From Athripsodes cinereus (Eukaryota; Arthropoda; Insecta; Trichoptera; Leptoceridae), in assembly GCA_947579605.1 (NCBI GenBank), contig OX388318.1, positions 1,302,001 to 1,366,000 of the forward strand: 64,000 bases of DNA. The letters are read 5' to 3'. The notes beneath the pieces are model-generated. The model did no database searches and was not told the DNA's origin. It worked only from the letters and a program-made list of their open reading frames with translations. The translations under genes and the position numbers were made by a program. Positions 55,486-64,000 of this stretch are shown in pieces. Each line of letters begins with the position of its first letter. The stretch's first letter is position 1.

Positions 55486-56129
55486 ATGGTTCTCCAATCG
55501 AGATGTATGATTGAATTATAAATTGTTATTATTTTATACTGCTCTAATTACATTATACAAAAATAATTCTCCATTCGAGATATCTAATTGATTATGTATA
55601 AAAATCAATTCTCGAGTTTTCGGTATAATTCACGCTAATATCGAGAATGAGACGTTTTAAAAAAAAAAATCTCGCACTGTTGACACAAGTTGACAACTGT
55701 ATTAGTGTACTTTTGGTGGTTTATTAGCTCACCTACTTCTCCCTACGAGACTTTTCAATACTTTATATACAATACTTCTCTTTACAACGTGTCTACTTTA
55801 GCCTCCTCGACTTCTTTGATAGTTACTACTTCCAAGATTATACAATACTCGTATACCCATACGGGGATTTATTCTTTAGTAGAACAAATTGAATTGCAAC
55901 TCTTTTCTTGTGAAAAAAAATCTATAATTGACTTCTTGGAAGAAATCGCTCCTCTACGATAAAAAATCGACTTCTGTGTATTAATTGTATGACTTTATTT
56001 GTTTTGAATGTATTTTTGTGTGAATTTGCTTGTAATCAATGTACATTGAAGAATAAATAAATTATATACTTAAATAAATGATCTTCGTATATAACAAAAA
56101 GTACCTATTCTTAGTGAACTACTATCATT
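55486..56129. other. AT-rich spacer
   Basis: No gene is supported. A 90-codon frame at 55690-55962 has no recognised motif. Confidence 0.4.
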
Positions 56130-56335
56130 ACAATACCATCACCGCATATCCCACAAGTGGGGTAGCCAACAGACCAATGTGATGTAATAATAAACATACA
56201 AGTTGTCCTCTCCGAATCAACAAAGCAATAAGACATTCAGTATGGGTGGTAAATCTCTTATTTTTATTTTCTAACACCTCTGCCTTTTACAGGGCACTCC
56301 AATACATACAGAAAAAAGCTGCAGACCAATTCTTT
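56130..56335 (+). repeat. dispersed repeat family A, copy with 3' part
   Basis: CAATACCATCACCGCATATC, CCACAAGTGGGGTAGCCAAC, AGTATGGGTGGTAAATCTC, then CTGCCTTTTACAGGGCACTC. Confidence 0.7.
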
Positions 56336-58015
56336 GCCGGGTGCTTCACGGAACAAAAGTAAATTTCTGCATTGACACGCCAGAAACTAAAGAAATACTA
56401 TCAATGATATTACTCTAATTTCAAGAAGCGAGTACAAATCAAGGTCATTATGAAATCAATAGCACATTCACGACTTACTTTACAAATGTCGTTAACTGAA
56501 ATTTTCAAAATAAATAGTGTTTTATGAATCGGCTCGCTTTTTGATTCTATTGAATTGCTCCTGACATTGTGTACAAGTACAAAGGACTAATAATAATGTT
56601 ATTAATTGGATCGTATTACATTTACAAATAAACAAACGTATGTACAATAAAACAAATAAATATCTGCTGTAAATAGCTGTGTACCTATTAACCTTTTGAT
56701 TTAAATACACATAATATGACTGATGTGTATAGATCGCCCATTATAAATTTATGATTAGGTATTAAATGTATGTTTTCTTTAAAGTCAGCTGATATCGTGT
56801 TTTTGTTGAAAAATGATAGATAAATACGTAAATAAATACATTAAAACTAGTACATCTTTTTTATCTTGTCTTAGTTGAGTTGGGGGCATATTACGCCAAG
56901 TTTCTTACTCCAAAGATTCCTGTCCATTGCTACTGCTTACTGGAATTTTGACCATGTCTTTCAACACAATGTTTCAACAAAGATCATTTCAGCTCCTTCT
57001 GAGATAATCCACTAGCCTGTTTTTTTACCATAGCCTTCAACGATCTTAAAAGTTTTCTAAATATGTGATTTACGTGTCAGACTTATTTATCTTTATTTTT
57101 ACTGACATGTTTTACTCAGGCAATATGATACAATTTTTCTATGATGTTGAATATCGAGTAATATGAATGTGTCACAAAAAAGGATTTACGACATTCAAAA
57201 GAAAAACATATTTGAATAAAGATAAAATTCATCATTTTATGAATACCTAACTACTTGCGTAGTTTCCCACAACATATTTTTAGGATCTTTGTACTCATTT
57301 ACAATTCAGGAAATAATATATATGTACCAGAAGATTATTCACAACAAGCTCATTTCAAATCAGAATTTAAATATAAAATAGAGAACTTTCTAAATAAAAT
57401 ATTCCATTAAAGAGCGTTCAAGCATTCTGTCCGAAGTAGAACGTAAACCGGAAACGTTTACATCAAAGGCAAATGGCGCTTCACCGTTTCCGCTCGAGCC
57501 TTAAAGTGGCGTATTGCTTCCCATCTAATAAAATGTATTTTTGTCCTTCGGATTAACACTTTTTTCGTTTATTTTTTTTATTTATACTGAGTAATATGAA
57601 GAGACACTCGCTCACTTTCATTCAGAAAGAGTGGATTTTATGTATGTCATTTTTAGTCCCAACTGAATGATGATAAGAATTGGAAATCCAATACCGTACT
57701 GTTTTATTGAGTCTTGAAAAATTATAGATTCTCTGTTTTTTTACATAATGTTTACATTTTCAGTAGGTCCTTGATTCTTTTCCTCTTGCATTACAAAGCA
57801 ATTATGCCAAATGACCTTATAATTTGTATTACAAAAATCCTATAAAAATTATGAAAACAATCGAATGTAAAATTGTTTTCATAATTTGTTGTTTTAATTA
57901 ATTGTTTAAAAAAAATATTGAATGCGTGTGATAAACGCAATATTTAGCAACTTTTTTTCTGATGGCATCTCTGCTTTAATAGTTCTATTACTAATTTTCT
58001 TAATTCTTGTTTCAG
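56336..58015. other. sequence upstream of the transporter exon
   Basis: It ends in the splice acceptor at 58015, so at least the right part is intron. Positions 56875-57050 may be a decayed minus-strand LINE tail. Positions 57846-57887 form a 16-bp perfect stem (AAATTATGAAAACAAT and its complement) with a 10-nt loop, 128 bp before the acceptor. No 5' UTR exon can be recognised. Confidence 0.5.
57990..58015 (+). other. splice acceptor of the transporter exon
   Basis: ACTAATTTTC supplies a plausible branch site (the A of CTAAT about 21 nt upstream). TTCTTAATTCTTGTTTCAG is a pyrimidine-rich tract ending in AG at 58014-58015. The TAA at 58018-58020, in frame with the ATG at 58057, shows the preceding exon must be non-coding for this frame. 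Confidence 0.8.
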
Positions 58016-58056
58016 ATTAACTAAATCGACGGCAGACGGGTTGTCTGTCGTTCAAG

Positions 58057-58526
58057 ATGCCCGGCGGAGAAGTGTTAGCGGAGCACCAAAGACGATGGAA
58101 GGAAAAAGTTGGAGTCCATGGCTTCCTCAGGCGGAACCTTCTCACAATATTGACCATCCTTGGTGTAGTTCTTGGCACAGTCACAGGGATAGGTTTGAGG
58201 ACATCACATGGAGCGTGGAGTGAAAGAGATGTGATGTACCTTCAATTCCCTGGAGAACTGTTCTTAAGAATGCTCAAATGTCTCATCATTCCATTGTTAG
58301 TTTCCTCAGTGGTGTCAGCCATCGGATCACTTGATCTGAGTATGAGTAAAAGGATTGGCTTAAGAGCTATCTGTTTCTACATGACGACCACGGTATGTGC
58401 TGTGATACTTGGTATTATCCTTGTGACAGTCATCAGACCAGGATCTGGTGGTAGTGCTAAGAAGAGTTCGATGGCTTCAGCACCGAGGGATGTCCTCACA
58501 GCTGATACACTGCTGGATCTCTTAAG
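58057..58526 (+). CDS. excitatory amino-acid transporter (SLC1 family), first coding exon
   Basis: This plasma-membrane symporter takes up glutamate/aspartate with Na+ and H+ and exports K+; in insects it clears transmitter in nervous tissue. The exon encodes 156 codons plus 2 bases of the next. Residues 1-27 are a basic cytosolic N-terminus (RRWKEK, FLRRN). Residues 28-47 (LLTILTILGVVLGTVTGIGL) are TM1. FPGELFLRMLKCLIIPLLVS and the residues after it (64-93) are the conserved FPGE loop and TM2, ending SLD. Residues 102-126 (AICFYMTTTVCAVILGII and onward) are TM3, followed by VIRPGSG. LTADTLLDLLR leads into the family's 'LIRNLFPEN' region, where exon junctions are expected. The start is supported by an in-frame stop 36 bp upstream and an A at -3. 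The substrate- and Na+-binding hairpins and TM7-TM8 lie in exons outside the window. Which paralogue this is cannot be decided from this part. Confidence 0.93.
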
Positions 58527-58532
58527 GTAAAT
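58527..58532 (+). other. splice donor of the transporter exon
   Basis: CTTAAG|GTAAAT: the GT at 58527-58528 follows AAG and interrupts the AGG codon after its second base (phase 2). The frame would otherwise stop at once (TAA at 58528-58530). Confidence 0.88.
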
Positions 58533-58796
58533 AATATTTTATTTATTTATTCATTTAAGACCTGGATGTCTTTCCAGTATTGAGTCTGGCAAAAGCTAAA
58601 GTTACTTCCACTGGGATACATTACAACTCCTTGTTCACTGTTGTATTTGTTATATTATTTTTTCATCTGGGTGTGAGGTGGGTTTCTCTTCGATTTATAT
58701 ACCTTGAACATTACATTTCGTGTACATTTTTCACTTATATCGAGATTAAGTTTTTAAGACTATCCTTCTGTCCTTAACTCATCACATTGACGATTG
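58533..58796 (+). other. intron of the transporter gene (start)
   Basis: AT-rich, with no exon-like frame. The intron continues to beyond 64000, because no later SLC1 exon is found in the window. Confidence 0.7.
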
Positions 58797-58804
58797 CACT
58801 AGAC

Positions 58805-59232
58805 TAGAGATGCAACGAATATTCGGCAACTATTCGGCAACATTTTTACTATTCGGCCGAACACCGAATATTTAGTCTATTATTCGGTGTTCTGTCGAAT
58901 AGTTTAAATGTAAAACTGGGAGGAACTAATAGCTTGTAGATTTTTGCTATTACATTGCCGGCTACAGATGCATAATTTTATTTATCCTCAAACACCTAAT
59001 TAATTAGTTTGATTTGAAGTGAAACAACATAATATTATTATTGTTATTATTAATCTTGGAACACAAAAAAATCGGAATAATGTACCGCGCTGCAAGTCTA
59101 GTACATTATGTCTATGATGCACCTGCACGAAGATGCGCGGTTGGCAGTACCGCACGCTCTCAATATTCGGTTGTTCGGCATATTATGATCTTCCATAATA
59201 TTCGGTCAAATATACTATTCGTTGCATCCTTA
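58805..59232. mobile_element. hAT-type MITE in the transporter intron, 428 bp
   Basis: Target duplications CACTAGAC (58797-58804) and GACTAGAC (59233-59240) differ at one base. The ends are inverted: TAGAGATGCAACGAATA and, at the right, the complement of TAAGGATGCAACGAATA (15 of 17), YARNG-type. ATTCGG/CCGAAT motifs are repeated many times within 100 bp of both ends. The interior (59075-59110) shares a 24-bp exact core with 15242-15265. No transposase. Confidence 0.85.
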
Positions 59233-59240
59233 GACTAGAC

Positions 59241-59640
59241 CATTCTAGGTCTGTTTTCTATTTGCCATTATTTCTACAGTGAGGTAACAATTCTGCTGCT
59301 CAAATGTTTACTCTCAATATTGCGATTATTATTTCAACTATATCAATACCTAGTAATAATATGATTGTTATTCGATTGTAGTATGTATATTATAATATAT
59401 TATTATTGTAGGTATATTGTATATCGTCAAAACGTGCTCTGGAACACAACTGAAGGATTCTGAATTAATTTAAGTTGTATTCACTAGTAAATAGTTATCA
59501 GTAACGTGCTGAACATACATGCGAAAAAGCATCGCATGCTTACAATATTTTGCTTTTCATGCATGAAAAATGCCAACGCAATGTATTAACAATAATCTAA
59601 AATTGCTAAATTTCTTGGGCTATTTGAAGTCTGTAGGCTT
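59241..59640. other. AT-rich intron sequence
   Basis: About 59498-59560 resembles 25392-25450 (GCATCGCATGCTTACAATAT). Otherwise nothing. Confidence 0.4.
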
Positions 59641-59790
59641 AGTCAAAGCACATTTAAGCGTTACGTTTTCGTTCGAATGTAGACGACGTTGCAAGAACTT
59701 GTCAATTTTCGTAAAATACACAAGTAGCTACGAAAATTGACACCGCAACGTCGTCTACATTCGAACGAAAACGTAACCCTTACATGTGTT
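59641..59790. mobile_element. inverted-repeat MITE in the intron
   Basis: Positions 59660-59692 and 59745-59777 are perfect 33-bp arms (GTTACGTTTTCGTTCGAATG and onward). A second inner pair, 59701-59713 and 59729-59741, is perfect over 13 bp. Outer sequence (AGTCAAAGCACATTTAAGC and complement-like TTACATGTGTTTTGAGT) extends the similarity imperfectly. Same family as 21040-21158 and 63180-63386. Confidence 0.75.
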
Positions 59791-60351
59791 TTGAGTACGG
59801 GCACTGGTTATTACAAAGGTGTTGAGTATCAAAAATTTCAAAAAATGAGTTTTTACTCCCAATTGGTACTAAACGTAAAGGCCAATAAACGTATAAAAGT
59901 ACTACTATTGATTGAACAACATAGTGTACTTCAATCTTCGTCCTATACATATCACTTGTACTACATTGCTCTGCTGTTCCCCTTACTTCATTTCCTTTTT
60001 CTTGGTTTTATGCTCCAGACACTTAGCATCCTTGAAATAATCAGCCTTCAATTATATAAAAAATATATTCAAATGAAGGATATTAATAAAAGCAATAAAG
60101 TATCCTTTTATGGGTAAAAACAATTTATGTGTTCACCGATTTTTGTGATGCAAAGAAGATGATAAATAAAAACAATAAACAAAAACAATGAAATATTACA
60201 ATTAAACAAATAATAGATTTACGAATCATTATTAAAAAATATAAGTACATAAATAAATAGCACAAAAAAGATACGTACACACACCAGCGGGTCTAGTTGA
60301 GAAGTAATTTTTGAATTTGTTTTGCAAGATATTTAGAATGTCTTTCGAAAT
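59791..60351. other. AT-rich intron sequence
   Basis: No feature. A 126-codon frame ending at 60117 begins inside the MITE and is not considered a gene. Confidence 0.4.
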
Positions 60352-60367
60352 AAAAAGAATTGGTAAT

Positions 60368-60646
60368 ATCAGTTATTTTAGAAGGATTAACTATGTAACA
60401 GTTACGAGACATTTTGAATGTTTTTTAAATATTCTACAATGCACATCCGTTACTTGATTTTTTAAAATCGCGATCGATTTCGGTAAACCTTTACCATTGA
60501 CGAGCGAGATAATACTATACGTATTATATAAGTATTATATAAGTATTATCTCGCTCGTCAATGGTAAAGGTTTACCGAAATCGATCGCGATTTTAAAAAA
60601 TCAAGTAACGGATGTGCATTGTAGAATATTTAAAAAACATTCAAAA
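60368..60646. mobile_element. foldback element with 105-bp perfect arms in the intron
   Basis: Positions 60412-60516 and 60542-60646 are exact reverse complements separated by a 25-nt AT loop. The arms contain CACATCCGTTACTTGATTTT, AAAATCGCGATCGATTTCGG and CCATTGACGAGCGAGATAAT. AAAAAGAATTGGTAAT occurs on both sides (about 60352-60367 and 60643-60658), a probable long target duplication, although it overlaps the right arm tip by a few bases. An asymmetrical 44-bp left extension (ACTATGTAACAG and neighbours) recurs in the 53-kb relative. Confidence 0.85.
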
Positions 60647-60658
60647 AGAATTGGTAAT

Positions 60659-61199
60659 TTTATAATGCAGGTACTTGTGTAGCTGGTGTATGTACTAATG
60701 TAGGTACTCCTACACAAACCATTATAGTGTAAATTAAATGTGAATGGGAGACTTAGGAGAGACAACATTTAGGTAGAAATAAAAAGTCTAGCTCCACCAC
60801 TGGTAATATTGTAAAGTGTAGGGCAATTCAAGGAGACGGGAATGTCCTTTGATTTACATTAATTGATTAAATACCTTATTGTATACGAAATACTAAATAC
60901 GCTTTGATTATTCTATACAACACATAATTGTACTTATAATCTCAAGGACATGAAAAGAGTCTTCGATTAATTAATTATTCTATTCAAAATAATACTGATT
61001 AATGTTGTCATTAAATTTCTGTTTCTGTATTGTGTACCTACTAATTGCCATCTTTATCCCTCCTCTGGTAGATAAAGACCTCACTTCGTTCACTTTTCGA
61101 TCTCAAGTAAAACGAGCTCACTGCTTTTCCATCGCACGGACAATGTTGTCGGTTCATCTTTTATTTTTTTAAGTTTTCCACACGTGGAGGTTATGGTGG
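60659..61199. other. AT-rich intron sequence
   Basis: No feature seen. Confidence 0.4.
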
Positions 61200-61335
61200 T
61201 TCTAGGCCAGCCAGGCCCTCATGCCCACTACGGCGCCTCCGGTGTGGACAAGATTACTGTTGTGCAGAATTCTGATGAATGGAAGTCCCCAGACTTCTGC
61301 GCTATCCGGGTGGTCTGTGTGTCTCCTTGAATGTA
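61200..61335 (+). repeat. dispersed repeat pair with 21205-21335
   Basis: GCCCACTACGGCGCCTCCGG, GTGTGGACAAGATTACTG, ACTTCTGCGCTATCCGGGTG and GTGTCTCCTTGAATG, in the same order as at 21 kb. Confidence 0.5.
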
Positions 61336-62070
61336 TTTTGATATCAGAGTTTGTAGAGTGCACCTTCCATACTATCTTCTTGCGAATGTGGCAGAAAGAT
61401 GTGCATAACGCAATCCACACGAAATTCCTCTGTATTATAAAGTTTTGTTTTCTACTTTTGTGCCCAAATATCACGGGAAAATAGAAAAAAAACAGTATTC
61501 ATTTAAGAGATTCGTAGTTCATTTTAAGTTGACTTTTTTCTAAATTGAGTGACTTGGGGTGGAGATTGGACAAATCGATTTGTAGAAAAATGTCAGTGGA
61601 GTCCAAAAATGCTTTTTGACTGCATTTTGACTGTTTTCAATACAAACTTCTAATTTCTATCCTATTTTTCATACAAATTACATAGGATTCGACTATTTTA
61701 GAAAATGCAGTTATGTAAAATTCAACCTAAATATATTTCCACAAATTTAGTTGAAAAATCTATCTTTGAATTAGTCCACTTTCGTTATCAAACCACACAG
61801 TTAATATCACATCTTTTAAACGAGGATTTTAGCAAATATTTATTACAAATCACCTACAAACATTATGTACTTACATTTCTGCTATTTTCGGAGCTAAATT
61901 TCCTGCTAATATGAAAGAATTTGAAAACCATGGTTAGGTACCGTAAGAGGGTAGTTACTATACCTATGTGTGTTGCCAGGCGACTAAAATAATGAGTTTA
62001 GAGTTTTGTAATACCCATCTACTAAGTACTCCAATAAGGGATTATTTATTTGACTAATTTCTTATACATT
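61336..62070. other. AT-rich intron sequence
   Basis: No feature seen. Confidence 0.4.
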
Positions 62071-62256
62071 ACTATACAATACTCAAGAGAGAACGGAACG
62101 CCTTATTGATTGACCCTTATTTACTTCTTTCGCTTCCTCTACATTCACACTCCAATTTCTAGTTTTCAGACGTGCACGCTCTCTTTCAGATATACACATA
62201 TTATTCATCTAATATTTCCCTGTTCTTCCATCCGCAAGGGTTCCGTCGGCCCGGGC
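62071..62256 (-). mobile_element. LINE 3' end (family C), decayed
   Basis: AGAGAGAACGGAACGCC, TTCTTTCGCTTCCTCTACAT and TTTTCAGACGTGCACGCTCT are the complement of family C. It abuts a family D copy. Confidence 0.6.
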
Positions 62257-62258
62257 GT

Positions 62259-62418
62259 CCCTCTTTCACAATAAACCGTTACTATGACAACGATATTAGA
62301 GCGTAGGGAATGTCGTTGGAAGAGGGGACGCGATTGGCACAGAGACACTCTGAATGGAGGAGCGTTTGCTGGTTTCTGCCCTAAGCTCCCGAGAGGAGCG
62401 TTTAGGGCGATGATGATG
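62259..62418 (+). mobile_element. LINE 3' end (family D)
   Basis: It starts CCCTCTTTCACAATAAACCG, as at 45158, then GACGCGATTGGCACAGAGAC and CTCCCGAGAGGAGCGTTTAG, ending in GATGATGATG. Confidence 0.7.
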
Positions 62419-63139
62419 TCCCTGACGCTTACTTAAATCAAACACATTTCCTATAACTGAGTTGCTTAGAATTTCTAACAATAATAATATAATATATAAT
62501 AATATGTCCTAGGATAATGCGTATTCTTATATTCATCCCTTAGAAATCGCCACGTACCCTTTCAAATACATTCTTGTAAACTAGTTTTTATACTCGAGGT
62601 TTCGCCATCTCTTTACCATCAATACATTGGTACGATTTGAAATCTATCGAATGCACCTCGATCAGTGGCGTACCCAGCGAGGAAGAGATCTGGGGCAGCT
62701 CTCAATAATAGCTATAAGCTCTCAATATTATAGGCCAACAACTAGTTTTTTTTTTTAAATCTATGTTTTTGTACATAGAAAATGGTATTCAACATAAGTG
62801 TTATATGTGCTTTTACCAATAAATAAAAAAAGTGAACCAGAAAATTCCATACGATACCTAGAATCTGACTCCTTGGCAAAAGCGTGTAGTGTATACCACA
62901 TTTCTTGGACTCTCTTCTCACGTTTTTACAATAATATATAATTTTTACATTTATACAAGCGTAATTGGTCATTTTTTAAAGATATTGTCAACGTTGTCAG
63001 CCTTTTCTCACCCTTTTTTTGCCAACCGTTCTGTCAAAAGTGCCGAAAAATGAGGCTTCACTTTATTTCTAGAAGTGAACATGAAATCAGAAAGGATTAT
63101 AATGAAGTGTGATGACTACAAAGCACTGTGGTGTTCAGA
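62419..63139. other. AT-rich intron sequence
   Basis: TCAGTGGCGTACCCAGCG near 62663 looks like a transposon end, but no partner was found. Confidence 0.4.
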
Positions 63140-63470
63140 CGTCAATGTCGTCATCTTCTCTGTCCTGTGCTAGCAGGAACAGAGGCCTGAGTCAACAACA
63201 CACTTTCGTCTCACGTTCCCGCTCCGCTAGCGTTCGGGTGCAGACGATGGTGCGCCAAAGTGTTAATTTTCGTAACTATTGTGTATCTTAGCAACGAAAT
63301 TGACACTTGCTTGCAACATCGTCTGCACCCGAACGCTAACGGAGCGGGAACGTGAGACGAAAGTGTGTTGTTGACTCAGGCCTCTGATCTTCGACACATT
63401 GGACTCCGGTCCACTCTTGGATATTTCTTAGCCAGGACATCTGCTGCCTTCCCACACCGTGACTACCATC
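63140..63470 (-). mobile_element. LINE family F 3' end, split by a MITE
   Basis: Left piece 63140-63179 (CTGTCCTGTGCTAGCAGGAA) and right piece 63387-63470 (GGACTCCGGTCCACTCTTGG, TTAGCCAGGACATCTGCTGC, CTTCCCACACCGTGACTACC) are colinear with 29930-30045 once the insert is removed. Confidence 0.8.
63180..63386. mobile_element. 207-bp inverted-repeat MITE inserted in a LINE
   Basis: The ends CAGAGGCCTGAG and CTCAGGCCTCTG are inverted. The arms match for about 70 bp with one difference (AGTCAACAACACACTTTCGT, CTCACGTTCCCGCTCCG), then stay similar toward the centre. The left half spans 63180-63250 and the right half 63317-63386. Same family as 21040-21158 and 59641-59790. The exact target duplication is unclear. 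Confidence 0.85.
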
Positions 63471-64000
63471 GATTTTCCCCCTTTTTCCCCCTTACTCCGA
63501 CATACGTGTATAAATTTATACATACTGATATATTATTGGCAATATTCCGATTTCATCTGTTCATGGATGAATTCCTGAATATAATAACATTGATATTGCA
63601 AAGTAAAGGGACATTTCTTTCTACTACTGACTATCTACTGATGTTTACCGCAAAAAGACCGGCCTTAATAATATAACAGAATTGAATAGATTTCCCATCC
63701 GATTTTGTGCGAATATGTTGAATTGTAGAGGATTACAACAAAGATATGTATTACAATGTGACTCGTCAGCGATAGTGTGACTACGTCATTGGCGATCCCA
63801 AGATTGAATAAGGAAATATATTTTTCATTACTACTACAACTATACCATAACGACATATCCAACAATTTGTGAAATATTATGTGTAGATACACTTTTAAAT
63901 AAGGTAATGCTTGGTCTAGTGAGGCCAAAAATATACTAAATCGATAAAAAAACGGTCATGCAGCCAATCAAATTTTGCATCCAGTTTTAAACAGACATTA
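63471..64000. other. AT-rich intron sequence with two repeat fragments
   Basis: Positions 63828-63870 are the start of a family A copy (CTACTACAACTATACCATAA, CGACATATCC). Positions 63935-64000 resemble 15103-15168 and run off the window. Confidence 0.45.

Noticed and set aside
58041..58223. overlapping 60-codon frame in another phase of the transporter exon
   Set aside because: The SLC1 protein frame clearly accounts for this exon; the other frame is a shadow.
59737..60117. 126-codon frame in the transporter intron
   Set aside because: It begins inside an inverted-repeat MITE arm and continues into AT-rich intron with no recognisable domain.

Overview
The window looks like a large, AT-rich, gene-poor stretch of an insect nuclear genome. 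Lepidoptera is my best guess, from the abundant GTAGGTACCTAC-type sequence and from the mix of hAT MITEs, short tRNA-headed SINEs and 5'-truncated non-LTR retrotransposons. That assignment is inference; only the eukaryotic nature is certain (GT-AG splice sites, SINEs, target-primed LINE insertions). There are no operons, CRISPR arrays or bacterial signals.

One host gene is visible. An exon at 58016-58526 (+) carries the start codon and first 156 codons of an excitatory amino-acid (glutamate/aspartate) transporter of the SLC1 family, with transmembrane segments 1-3, a clean acceptor and a clean donor. An in-frame stop lies just before the ATG, so upstream exons can only be 5' UTR. No second coding exon occurs in the remaining 5.5 kb, which is therefore intron. 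The first 58 kb holds no other convincing host exon and is either long 5' intron or intergenic DNA.

Nearly everything else is transposon debris. (1) hAT-type DNA transposons and MITEs with 8-bp target duplications lie at 4088-4535, 44353-44722, 45720-48360, 46671-48021 and 58805-59232, plus a degraded one at 31686-32115. (2) Other inverted-repeat elements lie at 7667-8382, 22125-22332, 23692-24211, 53030-53360, 59641-59790, 60368-60646 and 63180-63386; several have very long near-perfect arms. (3) Non-LTR fragments of at least six families are mostly 3' ends, some with intact target duplications (2499-2635, 7365-7621, 12133-12342, 14511-14836, 15814-16106, 16632-17625, 45427-45680, 51004-51410). 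(4) Two tRNA-headed SINE families and one about 200-bp dispersed repeat ('family A') recur throughout.

The most informative locus is 45.4-48.4 kb. A SINE was split by a LINE 3' end and again by a 2.6-kb hAT transposon. That hAT was itself split by a second hAT, which contains a LINE reverse-transcriptase fragment. The target duplications allow the order of events to be read. Also notable are a LINE copy with an inverted 5' block (twin priming) at 15.8 kb and a 105-bp perfect inverted repeat inside the transporter intron. I found no evidence for a new protein-coding system.
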